Shown: positions 36,081 to 45,431 of the stretch, one piece after another | How positions within the stretch are numbered: the first letter of the stretch is position 1 | Layout of the letters: each line of letters starts with the position of its first letter | Source of the DNA: Streptomyces sp. NRRL S-37 | GTDB taxonomy: Bacteria; Actinomycetota; Actinomycetes; Streptomycetales; Streptomycetaceae | NCBI RefSeq assembly: GCF_000721605.1 | Contig: NZ_JOIZ01000002.1 | Location: 124,001 to 188,000 of the forward strand | Length of the DNA: 64,000 bases | Direction of reading: 5' to 3' | Translations under genes and position numbers: made by a program | The notes under the pieces: generated by a model | Seen by the model: the letters and a program-made list of their open reading frames with translations, nothing else | Told to the model about the DNA's origin: nothing | Databases searched by the model: none

Positions 36081-36136
36081 GGAAACCGTCCGGTCGGTTC
36101 ATATCGCCACAGCCGACCACGCTCAGTCATGCCTGG

Positions 36137-36814
36137 TCACGCCCGCAGGTAAGCCAGCACCGCGAGGACCCGCCGGTGCGTCTCGTCCGTCAACGGCAGG
36201 TCCAGCTTCGTGAAGATGCTGCCGATGTGCTTGCCGACGGCGGCCTCCGACACCACCAGCTCCCGGGCGATCGCGCCGTTGGACTTGCCTTCCGCTATCA
36301 ACGCCAGCACCTCCCGCTCCCGCGGGGACAGCCGCTCCAGCGGATCACGGCGGTGGCGCAGCAACTGCCGTACGACCTCGGGGTCGACCACCGTGCCGCC
36401 GTCCGCGACCTGGCTCAGCGTGGTCACGAACTCCTCGATCTGGCCGACCCGGTCCTTGAGCAGATAGCCGATGCCGGTGCCGTCGCCGGAGTCCAGCAGG
36501 TCGGAGGCGTACCGGCGCTGCACGTACTGGCTGAGCACGAGGACGGGCAGGGTGGGCCGCTCGGCGCGCAGGCGCACGGCCGCGCGCAGGCCCTCGTCCT
36601 GGAAGCCCGGGGGCATCCGGACGTCCGTCAGCACGATGTCGGGTTCGTGTCTCCCGGTCTCGGCGATCAGCGCCTCGGCGTCGCCGACCGCCGCGACGAC
36701 CTCGTGCCCGCACTGCTGGAGCAGGCCGATCAGGCCCTCCCGCAGCAGCACGCTGTCCTCGGCCAGCACGACGCGCAGTGCCCGGCCGTCCGTCAGGGGA
36801 AGCAAGGAGCGCAA
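36137..36814 (-). CDS. NarL/LuxR-family response regulator
   Basis: 225 aa. Receiver domain: [18 protein letters not shown] (acidic pocket) and the phospho-aspartate in [11 protein letters not shown] (about 63), with the switch lysine in YLLKDRVG. C-terminal LuxR helix-turn-helix: [18 protein letters not shown] and [17 protein letters not shown]. It overlaps the end of its cognate kinase gene by 22 nt. Likely target: the divergent ABC transporter operon. Confidence 0.9.
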   Translation of the reverse strand: MRSLLPLTDGRALRVVLAEDSVLLREGLIGLLQQCGHEVVAAVGDAEALIAETGRHEPDIVLTDVRMPPGFQDEGLRAAVRLRAERPTLPVLVLSQYVQRRYASDLLDSGDGTGIGYLLKDRVGQIEEFVTTLSQVADGGTVVDPEVVRQLLRHRRDPLERLSPREREVLALIAEGKSNGAIARELVVSEAAVGKHIGSIFTKLDLPLTDETHRRVLAVLAYLRA

Positions 36815-38076
36815 GGGATCTCCACACGCAGCAGGGTCGGCCCACCCACCGGGCTGGACAGGATGAGTCTGCCATCGAGCACCGACACCCGGTCGGCGAG
36901 TCCGGTCAGTCCGCTGCCCGCCCCGGCCCGCGCGCCGCCCCGCCCGTCGTCACGGACCTCCAGCAGCAGCCGCCCGTCACGGTGTCCGCCGGCCACCCGC
37001 GCGCGGCTCGCCCCGCTGTGCCGGGCGACGTTGGCGAGCGCCTCGCACACCACGAAGTACGCGGCGGCCTCGACCGGCGTGGGCAGCCGGCCGGTGAGGT
37101 CCAGGTCCACGTCCACGGGTACGGCGGACCGGTCGGCGACGTCGGCGACCGCGGCCTCGAGACCGTAGTCGGCGAGGACCTGGGGGTGAATGCCGTGGAT
37201 GAGCTCCCGCAGCTCCCCGAGCGCCCGGCCCGCCTCGTCGTGGGCCTTGGCGAGCCGGTCGGCCAGCGGTCCGGGCGGCGCCTCCAGACGGGCCAGGCCC
37301 AGCGTCATCGTCAGGGCGACCAGACGCTGCTGGGCCCCGTCGTGCAGATCACGCTCGATACGCCGCCGCTCCGCCTCGAAGGCCTCCACCAGCCGCACCC
37401 GGGACCGGGTCAGTTCGGTCACCCTGGCGTCCAGGGCGGTCTCCCGCGGGGCGATCAGCAGCCGGGTCAGCCCCGCGCGGGCACCCGCCGCGACGCCCAG
37501 CAGATAGGAGCCCAGGGCGAGCAGGACGATCCCGAGCAGGGCTGCACCGGCCGCCGCCGGCCAGGTGGTGACCGTCCACAGTTTGAGGACCTTCGCCTCC
37601 TCACCGTCCCCGGCCGTGGCCATCAGCAACGGGGTGGCGGTCACGGCCGCCGGGAAGAGCAGGCCGGCCGTGAGCGCGAGGGCGTCGACCGGCCACAGCA
37701 GGCCCGCGAACAGCAAGGCGTGCCCGAGCTCCCGCCAGGTGGCCCGCTCCCGCAGCCGGAAGGTCAGCCAGGCCCGCAGGCCGGGGGCGGCGGGCGGCAG
37801 GTGCGGGTCGGGTGCCGGATCGCGGTCGGCCAGCCGCAGCCGCCACCGCTCCAGCCGGGCCACCGGTATGCCCGCGAGGGCGGTGCCGAGCAGCAGCACC
37901 AGCCCCACCAGGACCGGCGCGAGCACTCCGCCGGCCACCACCGACACCACGACGCCCACGAGCACGACCGCGCCGGTCACCGCGCCGGTGAGCAGGTATC
38001 CGGCCGAGCGCCACGGCCACACCGACAGCACGTAGCCGGGACGGGACATGGCCTGCCAGGGATTTCGAGGGTGCAT
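36793..38076 (-). CDS. Sensor histidine kinase, NarL/DesK type (HisKA_3)
   Basis: 427 aa if started at ATG 38076. The N-terminus has about six membrane helices (for example [20 protein letters not shown]) and a putative-sensor arrangement common in actinobacteria. The dimerisation box [20 protein letters not shown] carries the phospho-acceptor histidine, and the ATPase domain has [21 protein letters not shown] and GLADRV. A GTG three codons earlier (38085) is an alternative start, and an ATG at 38049 is also possible. No extracellular sensor domain, so it may sense the transporter or the membrane itself. Confidence 0.88.
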   Translation of the reverse strand: MHPRNPWQAMSRPGYVLSVWPWRSAGYLLTGAVTGAVVLVGVVVSVVAGGVLAPVLVGLVLLLGTALAGIPVARLERWRLRLADRDPAPDPHLPPAAPGLRAWLTFRLRERATWRELGHALLFAGLLWPVDALALTAGLLFPAAVTATPLLMATAGDGEEAKVLKLWTVTTWPAAAGAALLGIVLLALGSYLLGVAAGARAGLTRLLIAPRETALDARVTELTRSRVRLVEAFEAERRRIERDLHDGAQQRLVALTMTLGLARLEAPPGPLADRLAKAHDEAGRALGELRELIHGIHPQVLADYGLEAAVADVADRSAVPVDVDLDLTGRLPTPVEAAAYFVVCEALANVARHSGASRARVAGGHRDGRLLLEVRDDGRGGARAGAGSGLTGLADRVSVLDGRLILSSPVGGPTLLRVEIPCAPCFP

Positions 38077-38132
38077 GCGGATCACGGTAGAAGCCCGCGC
38101 CGGACGCGGCCATGGGCCTGGGCGGAGGCTTC

Positions 38133-38154
38133 GGGGTATGCCTGGCCCTACCCC
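38133..38154. promoter_or_regulatory. Inverted repeat between the two-component and ABC operons
   Basis: GGGGTA (38133-38138) and TACCCC (38149-38154), 10-nt spacer, in the shared divergent region. Candidate response-regulator site. Confidence 0.45.
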
Positions 38155-38257
38155 TTTTTCTCACCCCTGCCGCACTGCGCCGACCGGCTCCCGAACGGTT
38201 TCGTGGTCACAGGTGAACAGCCCGGAACGGCCGGGCCGGACATGGGGAGCGGGGCAC

Positions 38258-39004
38258 ATGAGCCAGAGGAACGGCGACGCGGTCACCTTGCGTCGGGTGA
38301 GCCGGCGGTACGGGTCGGGCGACGGCGCGGTGAGCGCGCTGGACGAGGTCTCCCTCGTCTTCCCGCGGGGGAGTTTCACCGCCGTGATGGGCCCGTCCGG
38401 CTCCGGCAAGTCGACGCTGCTGCAGTGCGCCGCCGGGCTCGACCGGCCCACCTCGGGCTCGGTCACCGTCGGCGGCACCGAGCTGACCGGGCTCGGTGAG
38501 AGACGGCTGACCCTGCTGCGCCGCGAGCGCGTCGGCTTCGTCTTCCAAGCGTTCAACCTGCTGCCGGCGCTGACCGCCGAGCAGAACGTCGCCCTCCCGC
38601 TGCGGCTGGCCGGCCGGCGCGTGCCGCGGGTCCGGATCCGTGAGGCGCTCCACCAGGTCGGTCTCGGTGACCGAGCCCGGCACCGGCCCGCCGAGCTGTC
38701 CGGCGGTCAGCAGCAACGCGTCGCGCTGGCCCGTGCCCTGGTCACCCGCCCCGAGGTGCTGTTCGCCGACGAACCGACCGGCGCGCTGGACTCCCGCACC
38801 GGACACGAGGTGCTCACACTGCTGCGCGGCCTGGTGGACCGCGGGGGACAGACGGTCGTCATGGTGACCCACGACCCGGTGGCCGCCTCCCGCGCCGACC
38901 GCGTGGTCTTCCTGGTCGACGGCCGCGTCCACGACGAGCTGACCGGGGCGGGCGCCGACGCCGTCGCCGCGCGGATGACCGGTCTGGAGGCCACGCCGTG
39001 CTGA
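38258..39004 (+). CDS. ABC transporter ATP-binding protein, MacB/BceA type
   Basis: 248 aa. Walker [10 protein letters not shown] (about 45-53), the LolD/MacB-type [22 protein letters not shown], signature [15 protein letters not shown] and Walker [14 protein letters not shown]. It powers the FtsX-type permease encoded next (7-nt overlap). ATG at 38258 follows GGGGAGCGGGG. With the adjacent two-component system it forms a Bce-like detoxification or peptide-sensing unit. Confidence 0.9.
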   Translation: MSQRNGDAVTLRRVSRRYGSGDGAVSALDEVSLVFPRGSFTAVMGPSGSGKSTLLQCAAGLDRPTSGSVTVGGTELTGLGERRLTLLRRERVGFVFQAFNLLPALTAEQNVALPLRLAGRRVPRVRIREALHQVGLGDRARHRPAELSGGQQQRVALARALVTRPEVLFADEPTGALDSRTGHEVLTLLRGLVDRGGQTVVMVTHDPVAASRADRVVFLVDGRVHDELTGAGADAVAARMTGLEATPC

Positions 39005-41442
39005 GCCTCGCCCTGCGCACCCTGCGCGCCCGGTGGATCACCTTCGCCGGCAGCTTCACCGCCCTCGCGCTGGGCGTGACCCTCCTCACCGTCATGGGAC
39101 TCGCCCTCGCCTCCTCCCTGGACGCCCCCGCGCGGGAGCCGGAGCGGTTCGCCGCCGCCCCGGCCGTGGTCAAGGGCACGGACACCCTGCGTATACCGAC
39201 GCCGAACGGCGAGAAGACCGGGGAACTGGCACACCCGCGCGCGGTGCCGGCAGCGACCGTCGCGAAGCTGCGCCGGCTCGGCACGGTCGTCAAGGACCGC
39301 TCCTACCCCGTCCGCGCGGAGGGCGCCCCCGGCGAACTGACCGGCCACCCCTGGTCCACCGCCGCGTTCGCCCCGTACGAGATCGAGGCGGGCCGTGCGC
39401 CTCACGCGGACGACGAGGTCGTCGTCAGCGGCGACTGGACGCGGCCCGGCGCGCGGATGCGCACGGACCACGGCACCGTACGGGTCGTGGGCACCGTGGC
39501 CGGCCGCGGCTTCGAGCACGCCGTCTTCCACACCGACGCGCGCGCCGCCGAGCTGTCCCCGGCCGTCACCCAGCTGGTCGTGGACGCCGACCCGGCGGCC
39601 GTACGGGAAGCGGTGCGCGGAGCCGAGGGCGTCCGGGTCCTCACCGGGGACGGCCTCCGGTACGCCGACGCGGCCCCCGAGCGGGACAGCGAGGCACTGA
39701 CCGCGATGAACGCCCTGTTCGGCACGGCGGGCGGGGTAGCCGCCTTCGTCTCGGTGTTCGTGGTGGCGTCCACCTTCGCCTTCGTGGTCGACCGGCGGCG
39801 CCGGGAATTCGGACTGCTGCGCACCACGGGGGCCACGCCGGGCCAGATACGGCGCACGGTGGCCACCGAGGCCCTGCTGGTCGGGGTGCTCGCCTCGGCC
39901 GCCGGTTGCGCGTTCGGCGGGTACGCGGCGCCCTCGCTGGCCGCGTGGGTGGCCGACGTGGAGCTGGCGCCGGACTGGTTCACGATCGGCGACGCGGTCT
40001 GGCCGTACCACGTGGCGTTCTGGACGGGGCTCCTCGTCGCCCTGAGCGGTGTCGTCGTCGCCTCCTGGCGGGCGGGGCGCACGGGCCCCGTCCAAGCGCT
40101 GCGCGAGGCGTCCGCCGACAGCACGGCCCTGACGCGGGGACGGTGGCTGTGCGGCGCGGCTCTGCTGCTGACCGCCGGGGTGACGCTCGCCGTGGCACTG
40201 CTCGGCGATCCGGGCGACCTGCTGCACCGCAAGACCTACGTCAGCCGGCCCATGCTGCTGATCACCGCCGGCGCGCTGCTCGCCCCGCTCGTCGTCCGCC
40301 CGCTCACGCGGCTGCTGACCCGGTTTCCAGGGGTGATCGGCATGCTGGTGCGTGAGAACGCGGCCGCCGGGGTGCGCCGTACGGCCGCGGTCGCGGCACC
40401 CGTGCTGGTCACGGTCGCCCTCACGGGCTCGTTGCTCGGCGCCACCGCCACCCTGGACCGGGCCGGGGCCCTCGAGGCGCGGGAACGGACCACCGCGGCG
40501 TTCGTCGTCACGGCCGCGGGTGACGGGGTCTTCGACGCGCGGACGCTGGACCGGCTGCGCGCGGTGCCCGGCGCGCGGGTGTCGGCGAGCGCACCGAGCG
40601 CGGTGTACGTCCTGGAGGAGGGCGTGGCGCTGGTCAGGTCCGAGGCCCGGGCCGTCGATCCCGGGGCGCTGGCGGCCACCGCGCGGCTGCCGCTCACCGC
40701 GGGGAAGGTCACCGGCCTCGACGACGGCTCGATCATTGTCAACGAGGAGTGGGAACGGCACACGGTGGGGCAACGCGTGCGGGTGTGGCTCGGGGACGGC
40801 ACGGAGCGGACGCTGCGGATCGCCGCGGTGATGACCACCGGCACCGGCGACAACGGCGTCTACGTCACCCCGGCCAACGCACCGGGCGCCCGCGCGGACC
40901 GGGTGGACGTCGCCCTTGTGGACGGCGCCGACGCGCACGTGGTGGCCGCCGCGCTAAAGCGGGCGGTGCGGCCCGCCGGCGGCCGGGTCCTCACCTCGGA
41001 GCAGTGGCTCTCCGCCACGGCCCCCGGGACGGAACGCACCACCCGCTACGGCCTTCTGCTGGTCCTCGGCATCGCCCTGCTGTACACGGGCATCTCCCTG
41101 GCCAACACCATGGTCATGGCGACCTCCGACCGGGTGCGCGACCTCGCGGTCCTGCGGCTGGCCGGGGCCACGCGGTGGCAGGTGCTGCGGATGGTGGGCG
41201 CGGAGTCGCTGACGGTGGTCGCGGTCGGCGCGCTCCTGGGCCTGACCGTGGCCGCGCTCGATCTGGCCGGCATGTGGGGAGCGCTGGTCCTGCTCTCGGT
41301 CCCCGCCACGATCGTCCTCCCCTGGTCCACACTCGCCGCCGTCACGGCCGCCTGCGCCGTGCTCGCCACGGTCTCCGCGGTCGTCACCGCCGCCCTCGCC
41401 CTGCGCCGGCCCGCGCTGGAGTCGGCGGGTGTCCGCGAGTGA
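38998..41442 (+). CDS. FtsX-like (MacB-type) ABC permease
   Basis: 814 aa with about ten helices. Helix 1 (about 12-35, [20 protein letters not shown]), a periplasmic-type domain of about 190 residues, a first FtsX block (about 240-350, [35 protein letters not shown]), a second extracellular stretch, and a second FtsX block (about 680-800, [37 protein letters not shown]). Such permeases export peptides or lipoproteins or mediate antimicrobial-peptide resistance. GTG start within the ATPase 3' end. Confidence 0.9.
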   Translation: MLSLALRTLRARWITFAGSFTALALGVTLLTVMGLALASSLDAPAREPERFAAAPAVVKGTDTLRIPTPNGEKTGELAHPRAVPAATVAKLRRLGTVVKDRSYPVRAEGAPGELTGHPWSTAAFAPYEIEAGRAPHADDEVVVSGDWTRPGARMRTDHGTVRVVGTVAGRGFEHAVFHTDARAAELSPAVTQLVVDADPAAVREAVRGAEGVRVLTGDGLRYADAAPERDSEALTAMNALFGTAGGVAAFVSVFVVASTFAFVVDRRRREFGLLRTTGATPGQIRRTVATEALLVGVLASAAGCAFGGYAAPSLAAWVADVELAPDWFTIGDAVWPYHVAFWTGLLVALSGVVVASWRAGRTGPVQALREASADSTALTRGRWLCGAALLLTAGVTLAVALLGDPGDLLHRKTYVSRPMLLITAGALLAPLVVRPLTRLLTRFPGVIGMLVRENAAAGVRRTAAVAAPVLVTVALTGSLLGATATLDRAGALEARERTTAAFVVTAAGDGVFDARTLDRLRAVPGARVSASAPSAVYVLEEGVALVRSEARAVDPGALAATARLPLTAGKVTGLDDGSIIVNEEWERHTVGQRVRVWLGDGTERTLRIAAVMTTGTGDNGVYVTPANAPGARADRVDVALVDGADAHVVAAALKRAVRPAGGRVLTSEQWLSATAPGTERTTRYGLLLVLGIALLYTGISLANTMVMATSDRVRDLAVLRLAGATRWQVLRMVGAESLTVVAVGALLGLTVAALDLAGMWGALVLLSVPATIVLPWSTLAAVTAACAVLATVSAVVTAALALRRPALESAGVRE

Positions 41443-41704
41443 GCCCCTCATGACCCGCACCGGAATCGACGGGCCTGCGCGGGCGAGCTCCTCGTCACCC
41501 GCGCCGGAATCGGCAGGACTCCGCGAGTGAGCCCGCGCGGCCCGCTCCGAAGGCCCCGCCGGCGCCCTCCCCGATTCCTTCCGGGATCTCCCCGGAAGCC
41601 TCGGAAGGACGGCCTCGGAGGGGGACGGGACACCACTCCACGACGAAAAGGATCATGAGATGTTCCTCACACGCCATCCCGCCGCCGCACCCACCGCGAG
41701 CACG
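41443..41704. other. Gap with a diverged direct repeat
   Basis: 262 bp after the permease. The segment CCGCGAGTGAGCCC, which includes the permease stop, recurs at about 41521, and an ACCCGC-CCGGAATCG element occurs at 41452 and again about 46 bp later. This looks like a small tandem duplication. No ORF is supported. Confidence 0.5.
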
Positions 41705-41741
41705 CGAAACGGGCGGCATCCGATGGATGCCGCCCGTTTCG
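41705..41741 (-). terminator. Terminator of tRNA-Leu
   Basis: Perfect 17-bp arms (CGAAACGGGCGGCATCC and its complement) with a GAT loop, just downstream of the tRNA 3' end on the minus strand. Confidence 0.85.
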
Positions 41742-41747
41742 ACGGTG

Positions 41748-41831
41748 TGCGCGAGGGGGGAGTTGAACCCCCACGCCCTTGCGGGCACTGGAACCTGAAT
41801 CCAGCGCGTCTGCCTATTCCGCCACCCGCGC
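41748..41831 (-). tRNA. tRNA-Leu (CAG)
   Basis: 84 nt. Acceptor GCGCGGG / CTCGCGC (one G-U pair), D-arm TGGCGGAATAGGCAGACGC, anticodon loop TTCAGGT with CAG, a long variable arm (GCCCGCAAGGGC), and T-arm GGGGGTTCAACTCCCCC. The CCA end is not encoded. Confidence 0.95.
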
Positions 41832-42358
41832 ATTGGGTGTGTCTTCCGGGCCCTGCCCCTTGGGGCCTTGCGCCTTCCGACATCCAGAACATTAGCACGC
41901 TGGCCGGGGTGGATTCACATCCCTTTCCCCGCGACCGCTCCCACCGCCCCCCGCCGCCCCACCGGCCCCGACGAGCCCGCACCGCCCCGGCCGGCCTCCC
42001 CGAGCCCCGGATGTCGCGACGCCGACCGATTCACGTATCAACCTCGTACCGGTAGTCCCCGTCTGTCCAGGAGCAGGGTGGAGTCCACAGCCGGGTGCGG
42101 GACACTGGTCTGCGGCCCCCTCTACGATCCATGGCAGAACGACGCGCACGAACACGGCCGAAGGAGTTCGCCGAAGGAGTTCGAAGAGGGGTCCCGGAGG
42201 GAACTTCGTCAGGCGTCGACACCCGTCGACCGGGCCGACAGGGGGAACCAGCCGATCGACCGGCGCGTGGATACGATCAGTAAGCAGTACCAGGTAGGCG
42301 GTGCACGAAACGGTGCGCCAGGCAGTACACAGGACGGCAGCTACGGAGGAGGTGCCCC
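41832..42358. other. Long intergenic region upstream of tRNA-Leu and fhaA
   Basis: 527 bp. It must hold the tRNA-Leu promoter (leftward) and the promoter of the fhaA-pknB cluster (rightward). I see no convincing -35/-10 pair. A tandem 13-bp repeat CCGAAGGAGTTCG sits at 42158-42183. A short open frame at 42095-42283 has no ribosome site and is not called. Confidence 0.6.
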
Positions 42359-43198
42359 ATGGGAGTCCTGAAGAAGTTCGAGCAGCGCCTCGAAGGTCTG
42401 GTCAACGGCACCTTCGCCAAGGTGTTCAAGTCCGAGGTGCAGCCCGTGGAGATCGCGGGAGCGCTCCAGCGGGAATGCGACAACAACGCCACCATCTGGA
42501 ACCGCGACCGCACCGTCGTACCCAACGACTTCATCGTCGAGCTGAGCACCCCGGACTACGAGCGGCTCAGCCCGTACTCCGGCCAGCTCGGCGACGAGCT
42601 CGCCGGCATGGTGCGCGACTACGCCAAGCAGCAGCGCTACACCTTCATGGGCCCCATCAAGGTGCACCTGGAGAAGGCGGACGACCTCGACACCGGCCTG
42701 TACCGGGTCCGCAGCCGCACACTCGCCTCCTCCTCCGCCGGCCAGGCCCCCGGCGCTCCCGGCGGCGCACCGCCGGCCGGCCGCCCCGGCGGCTACGGCT
42801 ACCCGTCGGCCGGCCCCGCGGGCGCCCCGCCCATGCCGGCCGCGCCGCCGCCCGGCGGTGGCTACGGCTACCCGCCGCCCGCGGGCGGCCAGCGGCCCCC
42901 CGCCGTGCCCGGCGGACGCACCCGCTACTGGATCGAGATCAACGGCACTCGCCACCAGATCTCCCGCGCCACCCTCGTGATGGGCCGCAGCACCGAAGCC
43001 GACGTACGGATCGACGACCCCGGCGTCTCCCGCCGGCACTGCGAGATCCGGACCGGAACGCCCTCGACGATCCAGGATCTCGGATCCACCAACGGCATCG
43101 TGGTGGACGGGCAGCACACCACCCGCGCTACGCTCCGCGACGGCTCGCGGATCGTCGTGGGCAGCACCACCGTTATCTATAGGCAAGCCGAAGGGTGA
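42359..43198 (+). CDS. fhaA: FhaA: DUF3662 and FHA domain protein
   Basis: 279 aa. N-terminal DUF3662 domain (about 1-125, MGVLKKFEQRLEGLVNGTFA and VVPNDFIVELSTPDYERL), a Gly/Pro/Tyr-rich linker with GYGYP repeats, and a C-terminal FHA domain (about 200-277) with LVMGRSTEADVRI, GVSRRHCEI and DLGSTNG, the phosphothreonine-binding loops. In mycobacteria FhaA is bound by the PknB-phosphorylated pseudokinase MviN and limits peptidoglycan synthesis. First gene of a cluster ending with pknB. ATG follows GGAGG at 6 nt. Confidence 0.92.
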   Translation: MGVLKKFEQRLEGLVNGTFAKVFKSEVQPVEIAGALQRECDNNATIWNRDRTVVPNDFIVELSTPDYERLSPYSGQLGDELAGMVRDYAKQQRYTFMGPIKVHLEKADDLDTGLYRVRSRTLASSSAGQAPGAPGGAPPAGRPGGYGYPSAGPAGAPPMPAAPPPGGGYGYPPPAGGQRPPAVPGGRTRYWIEINGTRHQISRATLVMGRSTEADVRIDDPGVSRRHCEIRTGTPSTIQDLGSTNGIVVDGQHTTRATLRDGSRIVVGSTTVIYRQAEG

Positions 43199-43208
43199 AG
43201 CGGGGGCA

Positions 43209-43721
43209 ATGTCAGAGCTGACCCTCACGGTCATGCGGCTGGGTTTCCTGGCCGTACTGTGGCTGTTCGTGATCGTGGCCGTGCAGGTCATCCGGAGTGA
43301 CCTGTTCGGCACTCGCGTCACCCAGCGCGGATCACGGCGTGACGCCGGCCGGCCACAGCAGGCCGCCCGCCAGGCACCTCCGCAGCAGCGCCAGCAGTCC
43401 GGCGGCGGGGGCCGCCGCGGCCGGAACACCCCCACCAAGCTGGTCGTGACCGAAGGCACCCTCACCGGCACCACCGTCGCCCTCCAGGGCCAGACCATCA
43501 CCCTGGGCCGGGCGCACGACAGCACGATCGTGCTGGACGACGACTACGCCTCCAGCCGCCATGCCAGGATCTACCCGGACCGCGACGGCCAGTGGATCGT
43601 CGAGGACCTGGGCTCCACCAACGGCACCTACCTGGATCGGAACCGGCTGACGACCCCCACACCGATTTCGCTGGGCGCGCCGATCCGCATCGGCAAGACC
43701 GTCATCGAGCTGCGGAAGTAG
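43209..43721 (+). CDS. fhaB: FhaB (FipA-like): membrane-anchored FHA protein
   Basis: 170 aa. One membrane helix near the N-terminus (about 8-28, LGFLAVLWLFVIVAVQVI), a basic Gln/Arg/Gly-rich linker, and an FHA domain (about 85-165) with ITLGRAHDSTIVLDDDYASS, SRHARIY and DLGSTNGTYLDRN. In mycobacteria the equivalent binds FtsZ and FtsQ and is phosphorylated by PknA. The gap after fhaA is 10 nt. Confidence 0.9.
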   Translation: MSELTLTVMRLGFLAVLWLFVIVAVQVIRSDLFGTRVTQRGSRRDAGRPQQAARQAPPQQRQQSGGGGRRGRNTPTKLVVTEGTLTGTTVALQGQTITLGRAHDSTIVLDDDYASSRHARIYPDRDGQWIVEDLGSTNGTYLDRNRLTTPTPISLGAPIRIGKTVIELRK

Positions 43722-43814
43722 TGCTACACCAATGAATGAGCGCGAGCGGAGCGAGCACGCAGCGGGGGCCCCCGACCAGGGCCCCGGCGCGCTCCCGACC
43801 GGAGGGTGGGCAGT

Positions 43815-45404
43815 GTGGCTCGACACGACCGGCTGTACCCGGAGCCGACGGGCGAGGTGCGCATGAGTCTGTCCCTGCGCTTCGCCGCCGGATCGCACAA
43901 GGGCATGATCCGGGAGGGCAACGAGGACTCCGGTTACGCCGGTCCCCGCCTGCTCGCCATCGCCGACGGCATGGGCGGCGCCGCCGCCGGCGAGGTCGCC
44001 TCCTCCGAGGCGATCTCCACCATCGTCGCCCTCGACGACGACGTCCCCGGCTCCGACGTGCTCACCTCGCTCGGCACCGCCGTCCAGCGGGCCAACGACC
44101 AGCTCCGCATGATGGTCGAGGAGGACCCCCAGCTCGAGGGCATGGGCACCACCCTGACCGCCCTGCTGTGGACCGGTCAGCGCCTCGGCATGGTGCACGT
44201 CGGCGACTCCCGCGCCTACCTCCTGCGCGACGGCGTCCTCACCCAGATCACCCAGGACCACACCTGGGTGCAGCGTCTGGTCGACGAGGGCCGGATCACC
44301 GAGGAGGAGGCCACCACCCACCCGCAGCGCTCCCTGCTGATGCGGGCCCTCGGCAGCGGCGAGCACGTCGAACCCGACCTCTCCATCCGCGAGGTCCGGG
44401 CCGGCGACCGGTACCTGATCTGCTCCGACGGCCTGTCCGGCGTGGTCTCCCACCAGACCCTCGAGGAAGCCCTGGCCAGCTACCAGGGCCCCGAGGAGAC
44501 CGTCCAGAACCTGATCGAGCTGGCCCTGCGCGGCGGCGGACCCGACAACATCACCGTGATCGTCGCCGACGTCCTGGACCTCGACACCGGCGACACCCTC
44601 GCCGGGCAGCTCTCCGACACCCCGGTCGTGGTCGGCGCCGTCGCCGAGAACCAGAACCAGCTCTCCGACAACGGCATCATGCAGACCCCCGCCGGCCGCG
44701 CCTCCGGCCTCGGCAGGCGGCGCAAGGAGGGCGGCGGAGGCGAGTTCGGCCCGCCCGGCAGCGGCGACATCACCGGCTTCATCCCCACCGACGGCTTCGC
44801 CTACGGCGACGACGACTTCGTCAAGCCCGGCAAGAACCGCCGGTGGCTCAAGCGGTCCGTCTACAGCCTGCTCGCGCTCGCCGTCCTCGGCGGCGGCCTG
44901 TACGGCGGCTGGCGCTGGACCCAGACGCAGTACTACGTCGGCACCAACGGCGAACACGTCGCCCTGTACCAGGGCATCAGCCAGGACCTGGCCTGGGTCT
45001 CCCTCTCGGAGATCGAGAAGGACCACCCCGAGATCGAACTCAAGTACCTGCCGCCCTACCAGCGGAAGCTGGTCGAGGCGACCATCGCCGAAGGCGACCT
45101 CTACGGCGCCCGCGCGAAGATCGAGGAACTGTCGGTACAGGCCTCCGCGTGCAGGAAGCAGGCCGAGCGGCGTTCCGCCGAGAGCGAGAAGAACGCGAAG
45201 ACCGGCGAGGGCGAGGCCGGAGGCACCACGGGAACCACACCCGCCTCCTTCACGTCCAAGGCCTCGCCGACGCCGGACCCCTCGGGTTCGGCGAAGGCAC
45301 CGGAGCAGTCCACGCCCCCGTCCACGACCGCACCCACTTCCAGCCCCGGCCCCAGCCTCTCGGAGGAGGAGCAGAAGGTCGTCTCGTTGTGCGGTAAGCA
45401 GTAG
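43815..45404 (+). CDS. pstP: PP2C-type Ser/Thr phosphatase PstP
   Basis: 529 aa. N-terminal PP2C domain (about 20-255) with metal-binding REGNEDSGYAG, ADGMGGAAAGEVAS, GTTLTALLW, HVGDSRAYLLRDG and GGPDNITVIV. A linker, one membrane helix (about 350-370, SVYSLLALAVLGGGLYGGWR), and a 160-residue extracellular domain ending in a Ser/Thr/Pro-rich tail. It reverses phosphorylation by PknB and related kinases. GTG at 43815 has GGAGGG at 8 nt; an earlier GTG (43806) is unlikely. Confidence 0.92.
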   Translation: MARHDRLYPEPTGEVRMSLSLRFAAGSHKGMIREGNEDSGYAGPRLLAIADGMGGAAAGEVASSEAISTIVALDDDVPGSDVLTSLGTAVQRANDQLRMMVEEDPQLEGMGTTLTALLWTGQRLGMVHVGDSRAYLLRDGVLTQITQDHTWVQRLVDEGRITEEEATTHPQRSLLMRALGSGEHVEPDLSIREVRAGDRYLICSDGLSGVVSHQTLEEALASYQGPEETVQNLIELALRGGGPDNITVIVADVLDLDTGDTLAGQLSDTPVVVGAVAENQNQLSDNGIMQTPAGRASGLGRRRKEGGGGEFGPPGSGDITGFIPTDGFAYGDDDFVKPGKNRRWLKRSVYSLLALAVLGGGLYGGWRWTQTQYYVGTNGEHVALYQGISQDLAWVSLSEIEKDHPEIELKYLPPYQRKLVEATIAEGDLYGARAKIEELSVQASACRKQAERRSAESEKNAKTGEGEAGGTTGTTPASFTSKASPTPDPSGSAKAPEQSTPPSTTAPTSSPGPSLSEEEQKVVSLCGKQ

Positions 45405-45431
45405 GCAAGCCGTGAGAGGCCCTGTCACACG

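Noticed and set aside
36080..36106. AAACCG-tccggt-CGGTT considered as a second ARE near the end of the GBL operon
   Set aside because: Located between convergent gene ends with no promoter, and it lacks the A-tract and GTATCTTA parts.
41748..41831. tRNA-Leu and tRNA-Ala as integration sites of a mobile element
   Set aside because: No integrase, att duplication or phage genes nearby.
42095..42283. 62-codon open frame upstream of fhaA
   Set aside because: No ribosome site, Arg/Pro-rich composition typical of chance ORFs, and it lies in a promoter region.
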